Assembly (NCBI RefSeq): GCF_036421855.1
Contig: NZ_JAZGOK010000006.1
Source: Georgenia_B sunbinii
GTDB lineage: Bacteria > Actinomycetota > Actinomycetes > Actinomycetales > Actinomycetaceae
Strand: one strand, 5' to 3'
Length of the DNA stretch: 64,000 nt
Of this stretch, positions 41,876 through 51,600 are shown one piece after another. How positions within the stretch are numbered: the first letter of the stretch is position 1; the number at the start of each line of letters is the position of its first letter. Under the pieces are notes generated by a model. The model did not search any database and was not told where the DNA came from. It worked only from the letters and a program-made list of their open reading frames with translations. The translations under genes and the position numbers were made by a program.

Positions 41876-42871
41876 GTGCTGATCGGGGAGGTGTCGCGCC
41901 GCTCGGGGGTGAGTACCCGCATGCTGCGGCACTACGACTCCCTCGGGCTGGTGCGCCCCACCGGCCGCACCTCCGGCGGCTACCGCGAGTACTCCGACGA
42001 GGACATCCGGCGGATCTTCCACGTGGAAAGCCTGCGGACGCTGGGCCTGTCATTGAGCGAGGTCCAGCGGGCGCTGGACGATCCCGCCTTCAGCCCGTCG
42101 GCGCTGGTCGGTGACCTCGTGGCGCAGACCCTGCGGCGACTGGCCCGTGAAGAGGAGCTCCTCGCGAGGCTGCGCCGCGTCGAGGCCGCCGGCCCGACCG
42201 GCTGGGAAGACGTCCTACAAACCGTCATGCTGCTACGGGCGCTGGGCTCCACCGACGCCCTCGAGCGGCAGCAAGCCGTGCTGTCCGCGGCGAGCACCGC
42301 GTCGCTGCCCGCCGAGGCGCTGGCCGAGTCGGTGCTCGCCGAGTCCGAGACCAACGTCGCCGGCGCCCTGCGATGGGCGCTGGCACGGACCGGCCGCGAC
42401 GCCCTGCCCGCCATCGCCGCCGGCCTGGGGTCGTCGCAGCCCGAGGTTCGCCGTCGGGCCGTCGAGACGGTCACCGACGTCGAGGGCGAGGAGGCCACCG
42501 CCCTCCTTCTCGACGCTCTCGCCGACCTCGACGACGTCGTCCGCTCCCGGGCGGCGGTGGCGCTCGGGGCGCGCGGGGTGTCGGACGCGGCGCCGGTGCT
42601 CGTCGACCTCGTGGCGGCGGGGATCGGGGACGTCGAGGCCGCGGAGGCGCTGGGGCGCCTGGCGGTGCATCTTGCGGTCGCCGGAGAGATCGTCGCTGCG
42701 CTGGTCGGCACGTCGGCCGACGCCGAGCCGGTGGTTCGCCGTCGAGTGGTCCAGGCGCTGGCCGAGATCCCTGGCAGCGCCGCTCGCGAGGCCCTCGAGA
42801 CGTTCAGCCACGACGACGACGGCGCCGTCGCACTCACCGCGCGAGCCGTGCTCCGCCGTCGTGATCCGTGA
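41876..42871 (+). CDS. MerR family regulator with C-terminal HEAT repeats
   Basis: 331 aa from GTG 41876. The N-terminal winged helix is canonical: LIGEVSRRSGVSTRMLRHYD, SLGLVRPTGRTSGGYREYSD and EDIRRIFHVESLRTLGLSLS (residues 1-65), followed by the dimerisation helix (about 75-105). The C-terminal ~200 residues are HEAT repeats instead of a small ligand-binding domain (RRAVETVTDVEGEEATALLL; VVRRRVVQALAEIPGSAARE). The MerR-HEAT fusion next to a free HEAT protein suggests the two interact. Probably autoregulates through the 19-bp-spacer promoter at 40991. Ligand unknown. Confidence 0.85.
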   Translation: MLIGEVSRRSGVSTRMLRHYDSLGLVRPTGRTSGGYREYSDEDIRRIFHVESLRTLGLSLSEVQRALDDPAFSPSALVGDLVAQTLRRLAREEELLARLRRVEAAGPTGWEDVLQTVMLLRALGSTDALERQQAVLSAASTASLPAEALAESVLAESETNVAGALRWALARTGRDALPAIAAGLGSSQPEVRRRAVETVTDVEGEEATALLLDALADLDDVVRSRAAVALGARGVSDAAPVLVDLVAAGIGDVEAAEALGRLAVHLAVAGEIVAALVGTSADAEPVVRRRVVQALAEIPGSAAREALETFSHDDDGAVALTARAVLRRRDP

Positions 42872-43036
42872 CGCGCGGCGCCGGAGCTGAGCTCGCCGTC
42901 GTCCTGACCGAGCGCACTGGCGCCGCCGGGCTCTAGCCAGACCGGCCGCGCCGCCCTAGGATCGCGCGCACGGCAGTCATTCTCCGCGACCGTCGACCGG
43001 GCTCCTGAGTACCTCCGTCGTCGAAGGGCTCCGCTC

Positions 43037-45118
43037 ATGTCCGAAGCCGCTGCACCGACTCGCCGGTCCCGCAGACCGATCGTCATCGCCCTCGTGGTCG
43101 TCGTCGCCGTCGCCGGCGCAGCGCTGGTCGGGATCCGGCTGCTCCGCCCCCTCGAGGCGGATCCGCCCGCCGCGGCGGGAGACACCACGGCGGTGATTCT
43201 GGAATCCGCCACAGCCCCGGGCGACGACCCGTTCACCGACACCATCACCGCCCGAGAGCTCGACGACCAGGCGCCGTTCGTGGAGACCCTCGCGGCCCGC
43301 ACGGTGGAGGTGACCCAGGAGCTGGCGGCCGACCCGGTCACCGGTGCGCTCGGCATCGCGGGGACGTTGCCGGGGCTGTACGGCGGATCGAGCCAGCTCA
43401 GCATCTGCGACCCGGAGTCGCTGGTGGCCTTCCTCGCCGACGAACCTGCGAAGGCATCCGCGTGGGCGGGCGTGCTGGGCATCGCCCCGGAGGCGATACC
43501 CGAGCTCGTCGCCTCCCTCACGCCCGTGCTGCTGACCATGGACACCCTGGTGACCAACCACGGCTTCGCCGCCGGCGCCGCGACGCCGAAGCAGACGGTG
43601 CTGCAGGCGGGCACCGCCGTGATGGTCGACCGCCTGGGGGTCCCGGCCGTCCGCTGCGAGTGCGGCAACCCGCTGATCGCGACCGGCCTGTCAACGACGG
43701 TGGCGGGCGCCGAGACGGTCGGGGTCGGCTGGGACGGGCTAAACCTCGGCCGTGTCGTCACGGTGACCGCGGCCGACGACGACCTGACGGCGTTGACCGT
43801 CATCGACCTGCACACCGGCGAGCTCGTCGAGCAGCCGACCGGCTCGGTGACGATCGCGGCCCCCGTCTACATCGCCACCTCCTCCAACCACGCGGAGCTC
43901 ACGACCGGCCCAGACTCACCCGCTCTGGCCGGCAGCATCCAGACCAGTACCGACGGCGCGCAGTGGACCGTGGCGCTGGAGACCACGCCCATGCTCGACG
44001 TGGCCGCCGGTGACGGGCTGGCGGTGGCCGTGGGCCTCGACGACGAGTTCGGCGGCGCGATCCACACCAGCACCGACGGGCTCATCTGGAGCCCGCCGAT
44101 CGAGGTGATCGACCCGCTGACGGCCGTCGCCTACGGGGACGGCGCCTGGGTCGCCGTCGGTGACCGGTCCTTCGCCGAGGAGAGCGGAGCGGGCGACGCC
44201 TCGAGCGGAGCGATCTACCGCAGCGACGACGGCGAGTCGTGGCAACGGGTGGCGGTCACCGATCCGTACGAGAACTCCGAGCTGGCCGGCAGCGGTGAGC
44301 TCGTCTACCAGAGCATGGAGTCGGTGGGGTACGGCGACGGCCGCTGGATCGCGACCGCGACGGAGTGCGCCCACCGGACCTGCATGCGGGTGCTGTTCAC
44401 CAGCACCGACACCATCAGCTGGAACCGGCTGGCGCTCGACGAGCGGATCGTACTCATCGACATCGCCCACAACGGGCATGAGTGGGGCTTCGTCGGAGGC
44501 GAGCCGCTGCCGAACCCGGCCGACAACTCCGAGATCGGCTTCCCCATCGGCGCGGGCGGCACCAGCGAGGACGGCGTTACCTGGTCGTTCGGCCCGACCC
44601 AGCCGGACCGCGTCGTGCTCACCGGACTGAACCCCGGCGACGGCGAGTGGCTGGCGGTCGATGCCTACACGCCGCGCTCACCATCCGACCCGCCGCCGGC
44701 GGGCGGCGTCTACCGCAGCAGCGACATGCTCACGTGGGAGCTGATCGGCACGGCGGCGGAGTGGACCACGAGCGTCGCGCTGCTGCAGACCACCACGGCT
44801 CCAGCGGTGCCTGCGGTGCCGGCTGTCGAGCCCGACGCAGGCGCCGCCACGGTGCGCATCATGGCGGAGGGCCTGGAGCTCCTGGCCACTGACGGCAGCA
44901 CGCTGCAGAGCCTCCCGTACGCGCAGCCGGCCACGGAGGCTCTCGCAGCCCTGACCGGCCTCCTCGGCGAAGGGAGTGCGGAGTTCACCGCCGGGGACTA
45001 CACCTGCACCGAGGACACCACGACGACGGCCTGGGCAGGTCTGCACCTCATGCATGCCGGCTGGTGGTACCCGCGGAGCTGCGTGAGCGGGCTGGCCTCA
45101 CTGCCGGCACACCACTGA
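43037..45118 (+). CDS. DUF6777 plus BNR-repeat membrane protein, C-terminus lost
   Basis: 693 aa. One N-terminal membrane helix (about 14-37). Residues about 65-220 match DUF6777: GLYGGSSQLSICDPESLVAF, DTLVTNHGFAAGA, LQAGTAVMVDRLGVPAVRCE. Residues about 290-560 have sialidase/BNR-like Asp-box repeats: IHTSTDGLIWSPP, IYRSDDGESWQRV, TSEDGVTWSF and VYRSSDMLTWEL, probably an extracellular propeller. The last recognisable domain stops near TTTTAWAGLHL, and the final ~20 residues (MHAGWWYPRSCVS...) are the vapB sequence read in another frame. So the natural 3' end has been lost. A TAGGAT box at 42957-42962 may be the promoter. Confidence 0.75.
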   Translation: MSEAAAPTRRSRRPIVIALVVVVAVAGAALVGIRLLRPLEADPPAAAGDTTAVILESATAPGDDPFTDTITARELDDQAPFVETLAARTVEVTQELAADPVTGALGIAGTLPGLYGGSSQLSICDPESLVAFLADEPAKASAWAGVLGIAPEAIPELVASLTPVLLTMDTLVTNHGFAAGAATPKQTVLQAGTAVMVDRLGVPAVRCECGNPLIATGLSTTVAGAETVGVGWDGLNLGRVVTVTAADDDLTALTVIDLHTGELVEQPTGSVTIAAPVYIATSSNHAELTTGPDSPALAGSIQTSTDGAQWTVALETTPMLDVAAGDGLAVAVGLDDEFGGAIHTSTDGLIWSPPIEVIDPLTAVAYGDGAWVAVGDRSFAEESGAGDASSGAIYRSDDGESWQRVAVTDPYENSELAGSGELVYQSMESVGYGDGRWIATATECAHRTCMRVLFTSTDTISWNRLALDERIVLIDIAHNGHEWGFVGGEPLPNPADNSEIGFPIGAGGTSEDGVTWSFGPTQPDRVVLTGLNPGDGEWLAVDAYTPRSPSDPPPAGGVYRSSDMLTWELIGTAAEWTTSVALLQTTTAPAVPAVPAVEPDAGAATVRIMAEGLELLATDGSTLQSLPYAQPATEALAALTGLLGEGSAEFTAGDYTCTEDTTTTAWAGLHLMHAGWWYPRSCVSGLASLPAHH

Positions 45119-45267
45119 TCCTCGCCGAGAGCACATCCGGCCTCGTGATCATGACTCGAGACCAGGCACACGACCGGCTGCGGCAACAGCTCGAGGGCCA
45201 CGACCTTGTCGGTGAGCTCCTTGCCGAACGCCGCCGCACGGCGGCCACCGAGGACAGCGCTGCATGA
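45064..45267 (+). pseudogene. 5'-truncated AbrB/VapB-type antitoxin
   Basis: In-frame from GTG 45064 the sequence reads VPAELRERAGLTAGTPLILA then STSGLVIMTRDQAHDRL. This is the second half of an AbrB/SpoVT (SWAPPED-hairpin) domain. A complete one would have about ten more residues before GRLVVPAEL; here the upstream codons (HACRL) are unrelated and lead into the DUF6777/BNR gene. The N-terminal DNA-binding strand is missing, so DNA binding is doubtful. The C-terminal tail, which should bind the toxin, is intact and overlaps the toxin start (ATGA). Confidence 0.65.
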
Positions 45268-45632
45268 TGTCGGTCCTCGACGCGTCAGCACTACTGACAT
45301 TCCTCCAAGGTGAGACCGGCGCCGACCGAGTCGAGCAACTCCTCACCGGCGCGGCGTACTGCTCAAGCGTCAACTGGTCGGAAGTTGCCCAGAAGATCCA
45401 GGCCGCCGGCGGAGACTGGCCGCTCGCCGCTGCACTGCTCATGAGCTACGGCCTGCGCGTGGAGCCGGCAACCCTCGACGACGGAGAACGCGCCGCAGTG
45501 CTCTGGACACGAGGGTCTGGACTCTCGCTGGCCGACCGCTTCTGCCTCGCCCTCGGCCACCGCCTCGCCGCGACGATCTGGACAGCGGACGCTGCGTGGG
45601 GCCACTCGGACACCATCCGCCAGGTCCGCTGA
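45264..45632 (+). CDS. PIN-domain (VapC-type) toxin
   Basis: 122 aa. The four acidic residues of the PIN site are visible: Asp in SVLDASALLTFL, Glu in NWSEVAQKI, Asp in SLADRFCLAL and Asp in IWTADAAWG. VapC toxins are metal-dependent RNases. Start ATG ATG at 45264 overlaps the truncated antitoxin stop. With a damaged antitoxin, either the toxin is not made much or the remaining antitoxin tail still neutralises it. Confidence 0.85.
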   Translation: MMSVLDASALLTFLQGETGADRVEQLLTGAAYCSSVNWSEVAQKIQAAGGDWPLAAALLMSYGLRVEPATLDDGERAAVLWTRGSGLSLADRFCLALGHRLAATIWTADAAWGHSDTIRQVR

Positions 45633-45633
45633 C

Positions 45634-45828
45634 TCAGCCGCGACCGGCCCCCGCCCGCAGCGTGGCGTAGTCGGTGAGCGGCACCCGGTCACCGACGGCG
45701 ATGCCCAGCTGCGCAGCGAGCTCAGAGTCTCGGATCGGGACCGTCTTCTCGCCCTGCTGGAAGAGGAACGTGACGCCGAGGACTACGCCGGCAGCTGCCT
45801 GGCGAGGAACTCGGCGGTCTGCTGCCAC
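45634..45828 (-). CDS. Possible small protein or gene remnant
   Basis: The frame 45634-45828 (GTG start) encodes 64 aa ending VLGVTFLFQQGEKTVPIRDS then ELAAQLGIAVGDRVPLTDYA. The C-terminal ~45 residues look like real protein, but the first ~18 codons overlap the end of the dienelactone hydrolase gene in another frame. It may be the tail of a gene lost at its 5' end. No family recognised. Low confidence. Confidence 0.3.
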   Translation of the reverse strand: MAADRRVPRQAAAGVVLGVTFLFQQGEKTVPIRDSELAAQLGIAVGDRVPLTDYATLRAGAGRG

Positions 45829-46481
45829 GCGTCGGCCCGCGCGGCCTCGTGGACGAACATCGGGTGCGGGTTGTCGAAGGCATGGCCCGCGCCGTCGTGC
45901 AGGTGGAGCTCGACGTCCGGGCCGGCGACGGCGGCCCGGATCTCCTCGACCTTCGCCAGCGGGATGTACGCGTCGGCGGTGCCGAAGTGGTGCAGGCTCG
46001 GCGCGCTCACGCGCTCGGCGACCGGCAGCAGCTGAGGCAGCGCGGAGCCGTAGTAGGAGACGAGGACGTCGACGTCGGCGACCGCCGCCACGTGGAAGGC
46101 CACTCCCCCGCCGAAGCAGAATCCGATGACGCCCGTGCCGCCGGCGACCTCGGGCCGGGTGCGCAGCGCCTCGAGAGCCGCGACGGCGTCGGCCACCGTG
46201 GTGTCCCAGTCGAGCTGCGACTGCAGCGCCATCCCCTGCTGCAGGAATTCCTCGCTCGACTCGTCCACCGAGCCTTCGGCCCGCCAGTAGAGCTCGGGCG
46301 CGAGGACCACGTATCCCAGGTTGGCGAGGTCCTGCGCTCGGCTCTGGATGTAGTCGGAGACGCCGAAGATCTCCTGCAGGAGCAGCAGGCCCGGCCCGGT
46401 CCCGGCCGGCGGGAGCCAGAGGTGCGCCGGCATCACGCCATCGGGGAGCCGGACATCGATCGTCGTACGCCTCGAGGTCAT
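45783..46481 (-). CDS. Dienelactone hydrolase family protein
   Basis: 232 aa alpha/beta hydrolase. The nucleophile motif is GFCFGGGVAF with Cys122; Asp170 lies in FGTADAYIP and His200 in HDGAGHAF, the same Cys-Asp-His spacing as Pseudomonas dienelactone hydrolase (123-171-202). It begins MTSRRTTIDVRLPDGVMPAH. Likely hydrolyses lactones or esters; it is not in an aromatic-degradation operon, so the true substrate is unclear. Confidence 0.93.
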   Translation of the reverse strand: MTSRRTTIDVRLPDGVMPAHLWLPPAGTGPGLLLLQEIFGVSDYIQSRAQDLANLGYVVLAPELYWRAEGSVDESSEEFLQQGMALQSQLDWDTTVADAVAALEALRTRPEVAGGTGVIGFCFGGGVAFHVAAVADVDVLVSYYGSALPQLLPVAERVSAPSLHHFGTADAYIPLAKVEEIRAAVAGPDVELHLHDGAGHAFDNPHPMFVHEAARADAWQQTAEFLARQLPA

Positions 46482-46575
46482 GCCTCTCGCTCCTCTGTCG
46501 TCACGTCGGCCCGCGCGGCCCTGGGCTTCGAGCCACGATACTGGCCGACGCTCCTGCCGCCGTCCACACCGCGTG

Positions 46576-47229
46576 TCACAGCCACTCGAGCCACGGGTGC
46601 TCGGGCCGGACGCAGCTCAGCGTGTCGCGAAGCCAGCCTCGCTGACGACCGTCCAGCCGCGGGAGCAGCACCTCCGCGTCAGTACGGTCCTTCGCTCGCA
46701 CCTGCGCGTGCTTCATGAAGAGCGCAATCTCCGGTCTCAGGTACCGAACGCCGTCGTCAGCCACCCAGGTCACCTCGTCCAGCGGCGCGGTCTGCTCCCG
46801 GAGGCGCTTGTTCGTCCATTCCCCATGTGCGGTGGGAGTCAGCGGCACGTCGAGCACCCACGGGCTCTGGGCGTTCGCACGCACCCAGATCGAGCTGTCC
46901 GGCCTGATCTCGCGGAACCTCTCGTCGAACGGCCGCAACCATCCCTGATCCATGTTCCAGGGAGTCCACTCGTGCGACAAGAACTGGCGGAGCTCCTCGG
47001 CGTCCGACGACAGGATCGATACGTCCATGTCCTCGTGCGGGCGAGGCACACCCGTGAACTTCTCGATGGCCCAGCCACCGATCACCCACCACGGACGCTC
47101 GAAACCCGTCATGAGCTCGACGACCGAACGAGGATCCAACGGGTCCCAGCCGCCGTACCACCGAGTGAACGCATCAGGCGGCAGCGGGCGGGCGCCCGGT
47201 GGGCTCGGGAGGGGCGGCCGTTCGGGCAT
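46576..47229 (-). CDS. Nucleotidyltransferase of the aminoglycoside adenylyltransferase type
   Basis: 217 aa from ATG 47229 (two in-frame GTG codons lie just upstream). Signature: PWWVIGGWAIEKFTGV then RPHEDMDVSILSSD, the GG...HxDxD pattern seen in ANT(2'')-like and related enzymes. A later DVPLTPT and RPEIALFMKHAQVRAKD complete the fold. Such proteins transfer AMP to aminoglycosides or other small molecules; here the substrate is unknown and resistance should not be assumed. Confidence 0.75.
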   Translation of the reverse strand: MPERPPLPSPPGARPLPPDAFTRWYGGWDPLDPRSVVELMTGFERPWWVIGGWAIEKFTGVPRPHEDMDVSILSSDAEELRQFLSHEWTPWNMDQGWLRPFDERFREIRPDSSIWVRANAQSPWVLDVPLTPTAHGEWTNKRLREQTAPLDEVTWVADDGVRYLRPEIALFMKHAQVRAKDRTDAEVLLPRLDGRQRGWLRDTLSCVRPEHPWLEWL

Positions 47230-47310
47230 CACCACGGATCGTACCCGGGGAGGTGCGGGTCGTGCTGGTACGCCTCCGCGCTCCCTGTTCCATTGCCAGA
47301 GCAACCACTC

Positions 47311-47316
47311 TAGTAT
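47311..47316 (+). promoter_or_regulatory. -10 box of the YqeB-like gene
   Basis: TAGTAT lies 7 nt before the ATG at 47324, the spacing of a leaderless transcript. Confidence 0.45.
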
Positions 47317-47323
47317 TTCGGCT

Positions 47324-48016
47324 ATGCCCACCCAGGTAAAGCAGTCCCCCGCCGTACCGGCCGTGCTCGGCATCATCACGGCAGTGGTCGGCGCAGCGCT
47401 GGGCTTCGCGCTGCCGCCGCTCGCTAGGGGGCTCATCGCCCTCATCGAGCGCAGCCCGTTCCCCGTGCCCGGGATCATCGACCTCGTTGCGGACCTGCCA
47501 CTGGTCTGGTCGGTCGGCGTGCTCGCCGTCCTCGGCGTGATCGCCGGGGCCTTCGTGGCACACGGTGCGGCCACCGAGGCGCTGCTGCTGCGGGTCGCCG
47601 ATGATCACCTCGAGTTCCGTCAGGAGGACCGCGAGGGATGGATCGAGCGGCAGGACGTCGCCGCCGTCTTCCGCCACGGCCGACACCTCGTCCTGCTCGA
47701 CCGCACCGACAGGGTCAAGGCCCGGCTGGACGCCGACGCACTACGCCCGGCCGCCGTGCAGCAGGCGTTGCAGACCCACGGGTACCCCTGGCACGAGCAG
47801 GACCCGCACGAGGCTGCCTATCTCGACTGGCTGGACGGTCGGCCCGGGTTCACCGACGAGGAGCACGCCCTCCTGCGCCGTCGTCACCGCGAGCGCAAGG
47901 ACCGTGCCGCGAGGGAGCAGATCGATGTCGATCTCAGCGCGCGCGGCCTCGTGGCGCGCGAGCGGGCTGGCAAGCTGCAGGTGCGGCGGGCGGGCAGCCG
48001 TGGCTCGGACGGTTGA
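47324..48016 (+). CDS. YqeB-like membrane protein
   Basis: 230 aa. Two N-terminal membrane helices (about 12-30: VLGIITAVVGAALGFALPPL; about 62-82: LVWSVGVLAVLGVIAGAFVA) are followed by a soluble domain (about 90-230) beginning LRVADDHLEFRQEDREGWIE, PH-like, then a helical, highly charged C-terminus. The pattern is that of YqeB family proteins of actinobacteria and Bacillus. Function unknown. The last 17 nt overlap the TetR regulator gene, which suggests cotranscription. Confidence 0.7.
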   Translation: MPTQVKQSPAVPAVLGIITAVVGAALGFALPPLARGLIALIERSPFPVPGIIDLVADLPLVWSVGVLAVLGVIAGAFVAHGAATEALLLRVADDHLEFRQEDREGWIERQDVAAVFRHGRHLVLLDRTDRVKARLDADALRPAAVQQALQTHGYPWHEQDPHEAAYLDWLDGRPGFTDEEHALLRRRHRERKDRAAREQIDVDLSARGLVARERAGKLQVRRAGSRGSDG

Positions 48017-48593
48017 CCCGCAGCGCCACGAGGCGCGGCGGCTGCAGATCATCGACGCCGCCCTCACGGTGTTCGCGGCGCGGGGCTACGCCGAGGCCAC
48101 CACCGCCCGGATCTGCCGGCAGGCGGGCATCGGCTCGGGCACCTTCTTCCACTACTTCCCCACCAAGCTGTCTGTGCTGCTGGCGATCCTCACGCTGGGC
48201 ACGGCGGAGGCCGGCGAGCTCGCCGGGCGCCTCGAGGGGCGTACCGACGCCCTCGCCGTGGTCCACGAGATCATCGACCACGCGCTTGCCGACGCCGCTG
48301 ACCCTCGCCTGGCCGGCTTTGTCCGCGCGGTCGGTGGCGTCCTGGCCGAGCCGCCGGTGGCCCAGGCGCTGGCCGACGACGACGACGCGCAGCACTCGCT
48401 CATCCGCACCTGGGTGGCGCGCGCGCAAGAGGCGGGGCAGGTCCGCGAGGACATGAGGCCCGAGCGCCTCTCCTCGTGGGTGCAGGTGCTGCTGGGCGGC
48501 TTCCTCGACCGCGCCGCGGTGGACCCACGGTTCACGGGCGCGGCCGAGGGTGGCGTCCTCCATGACACCGTTGACCGGTTCCTGCGCGGATGA
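48000..48593 (+). CDS. TetR family transcriptional regulator
   Basis: 197 aa starting at GTG 48000 inside the end of the YqeB-like gene (frame +1). N-terminal helix-turn-helix: IIDAALTVFAARGYAEATTA then RICRQAGIGSGTFFHYFPTK. The C-terminal ligand domain has SSWVQVLLGGFLDRAAVDPR, which is typical of TetR. Targets unknown; overlap suggests it is cotranscribed with the YqeB-like gene. Convergent with the tricorn protease gene. Confidence 0.9.
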   Translation: MARTVDPQRHEARRLQIIDAALTVFAARGYAEATTARICRQAGIGSGTFFHYFPTKLSVLLAILTLGTAEAGELAGRLEGRTDALAVVHEIIDHALADAADPRLAGFVRAVGGVLAEPPVAQALADDDDAQHSLIRTWVARAQEAGQVREDMRPERLSSWVQVLLGGFLDRAAVDPRFTGAAEGGVLHDTVDRFLRG

Positions 48594-48609
48594 CCGGCGG
48601 GCGGCGCTC

Positions 48610-51600
48610 TCACCGCACCTTCGGCTCCGGCAATCCCGGCGGCTGCGCGGCCGGTGTCCGCACCAGCAGGTCGAAGGCCTCCGCGATGGCCCGGTCCAGC
48701 TGCTTGTCCTCCGAGGCGAAGAAGTCCGCCGGTGAGCACGCCACCTCGATGTCGGGCTCCACGCCGTGGTTCTCCACGCCGAAGCCCTTGCCCGGGAACG
48801 CGAACGCGTACCGCGGCTGGGTGACCGTGGTGCCGTCGACCAGCGAGAACCGGCTGTCGATGCCCACCACCCCGCCCCAGGTGCGCACGCCCACCACCGG
48901 GCCGAGGCCGACCTCCTGCGCGGCGGCGTTGATGATGTCGCCGTCGGAGCCGCTGAACTCGTTGGCCACCAGCACCACCGGCCCCCGCCGTGCCTGGGTG
49001 GGGTACGGGATCGCCGAGTCGTAGTGCCGGGCGGTTGCCCAGCCCAGCACCCTGGCGACCAGCCGGGAGAGCACCAGCTGCGAGGTGTGCCCGCCACGGT
49101 TGTAGCGGACGTCGACGATCAGCCCCTCGGCGCGCGAGGCGTGGCGCAGGTCCCGGTGCAGCTGCGCCCAGCCGGTGGCGATCATGTCCGGGATGTGCAG
49201 GTAGCCCAGCCTGCCGTGGCCGTGCTCGTGCACGTACTCGCGGCGCGAGCGCACCCAGTCCTGGTAGCGCAGCGTCTCCTCGGACGTCAGCGGGACGACG
49301 ACGACCCGCCGGTCCTCACCACCGCGCCGCAGCGTGAGCTCCACCGGCTTGTCCGCCGTCCCCGCGAGATGGCGAGCGGGCCCGAACGCGCGATCCACCG
49401 GCACGCCGTCGACGGCGACTACCAGGTCCCCGGGCTGCGCGTCCACCCCGGCGGCACGCAGCGGCGAGCGGGCGTCGGGGTCGGACGACTCTCCCGGCAG
49501 GATGCGCTCGATGCGCCAGCCCGCCTCGGCAGGAAGCAGGTCGGCGCCGAGCAGGCCGAGCCGGCGCTGCTCGTCCCCGGCCGGACCGGACGGCATCACG
49601 TAGGCGTGGGAGGTGTTGAGCTCGCCGCCCACCTCCCACAGCAGGTCCTCGAGGTCGTCGTGGGTGCGCAGCCGGTCCACCACCGGGCGCCACCGCTCGC
49701 CGACGGCGTCCCAGTCGACGCCGTCCATGTCGGCGCGCCAGAAGTGGTCGCGCATGATGCGGTGGTTCTCGTCGAACATCTGGCGCCACTCGGCGGCCGG
49801 GTCGACGTCGAACCGCAGCCGCGCCAGGTCGACGGTGACGACCGCGCCGTCGTCGTCCTTGGGCGGCTGCTGGTCGGCGGGCTGCACGGTGACGGCGTCC
49901 TTGTGCCGCAGCACCACCCGCTGCCCGTCGCCGGAGACGGCGTAGCTGTCGACCTTCTCCGCCACCGTGGTGATCTTGCGCTCGGCGAAGGACCAGTGCT
50001 CCAGCGAGTCGGTGGCCGGCTCGCCGACCACGCCGGCGCGCCGACTGCCGAGCTCGCCGGTCTCGCCGGCCTTCCTCACCCACAGCACCCCGCCCGCGGC
50101 GGCGCGCAGGTCGCGGTAGTCCCCGGACGGCACCGGGAAGGGCACGATCCGCTCCTCCGCGCCGTCGGCGTCGAGGTCCGGGCACGTCACCTGCGACGTC
50201 GCCGCGTCGTCCTTGCCGGCCGGCGGATCGGTGGGCTTGCTGATCCGCCAGCCGTCGGCGCTGGGGCCGAACGGCGCGGGTTCGCGCGCGGAGATCGGGA
50301 TGAGCCACGGCCGGGTGGAGCCGCTGAAGGACAGCGCGAACTCCTGGTTGTCGTAGCTGGGGTCGAAGGTGCGGTCGGAGAGAAAGACGACGAACTTGCC
50401 GTCGGCGCTGAAGGCCGGGCTGTGATCGTGATACTTGCCGGAGGTGAGCGCCACGGGGGTGGCGTCGCCGGCGGTGAGGTCCACCATCCGCAGCTGGTGC
50501 AGCTCGCCCTCCAGGCCGGTGGGCTGGGACCAGAGCAGGTAGCGGCCGTCCGGCGAGAAGCCGAGGTGCTGGGCTTCCCCCTCGGTCGACGTGCCGAGCT
50601 CGGTAACCTGCTCGGCCTCGAGGTCGAGCAGCCGGATGGCGCCGTCGTGCGAGATCGTCGCCACGCGCGTGCCGGCGGGGTCGCTGGCCAGGTGCAGCAC
50701 CCGGCCCAGCGCCCCGGCCGCCAGTCGGCGCGGCTCGGTGCCGGCGGTCAGCGAGTGGATCTCCAGCGCGTCCTCCCCGGCGGCGTCGGTCACCAGCACG
50801 GCGTCCCCGGTCCGACCCAGCAGGGCGGGCTCGCGGACCCGGACGGCGGAGTCGGCGACCAGCGCCCGCGCCGGTCCTTCGCGGTGGCTGAGCCAGAAGG
50901 CGTTGCCCCGCCAGCCCACGAGGCTGGCGTCGCCGCCGTGGTCGGGCACGAGGTGGTCGAGGTTCTCCGTCGGCTTCGCCGCGAACGACGACGGCGCACC
51001 GGCCGGCACGCTGACGTCCAGCGGGCGGGCCGCGGAGTCGACGTCGTCGAGGATCCACAGCCGGCCCCTGCTGTGCCAGACCACCCGGCGGCCGTCGGTG
51101 GTGGCGTCGCGGACGTACCCCTCGACGGCGGTTTGCCGGGTGACCTGACGGGGCTCCCCGTCGCCGGGCGAGTCCCACAGCCACAGGTTGGCCTGCTCGG
51201 CAGCGCGGTCGGGGAACCGGGCGGCGCGGTCGGAGACGAACGCCAGCCGGCTCCCCAGCCACATCGGGTCCACCAGCCCGGCCGGCTCGTCGGCCAGCAG
51301 CTGGCGCCAGGCGCCGTCGGTGCGCAGCCACAGCCGGGCTGCCGTGCCGCCGCGGTAGCGCTTCCAGTGCGCCGGCACCCGGCTGCCCGGGGTGCTCAGC
51401 GCGACCGTCCCGTCGTCGGCGACGGCAGCCCCGGACGCCGGTCCCAGGTCCAGCCGCTCGACGGCGCCGTCGAGGGCGACCGCCTTGACCACCAGGTGGC
51501 GGAGGTTCGCCTCGCCGGCGTGGGAGGCGGCCAGCACCCGGCCGTCGGCGGTCCAGCCGAGCACGAGGGTGCGCCCGGCGCCCCACCACGTCAGCCGCCG

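Noticed and set aside
46576..47229. Calling the nucleotidyltransferase an antibiotic-resistance gene
   Set aside because: The fold matches aminoglycoside adenylyltransferases, but overall similarity by eye is limited to the GG...HEDMD core; substrate cannot be inferred.
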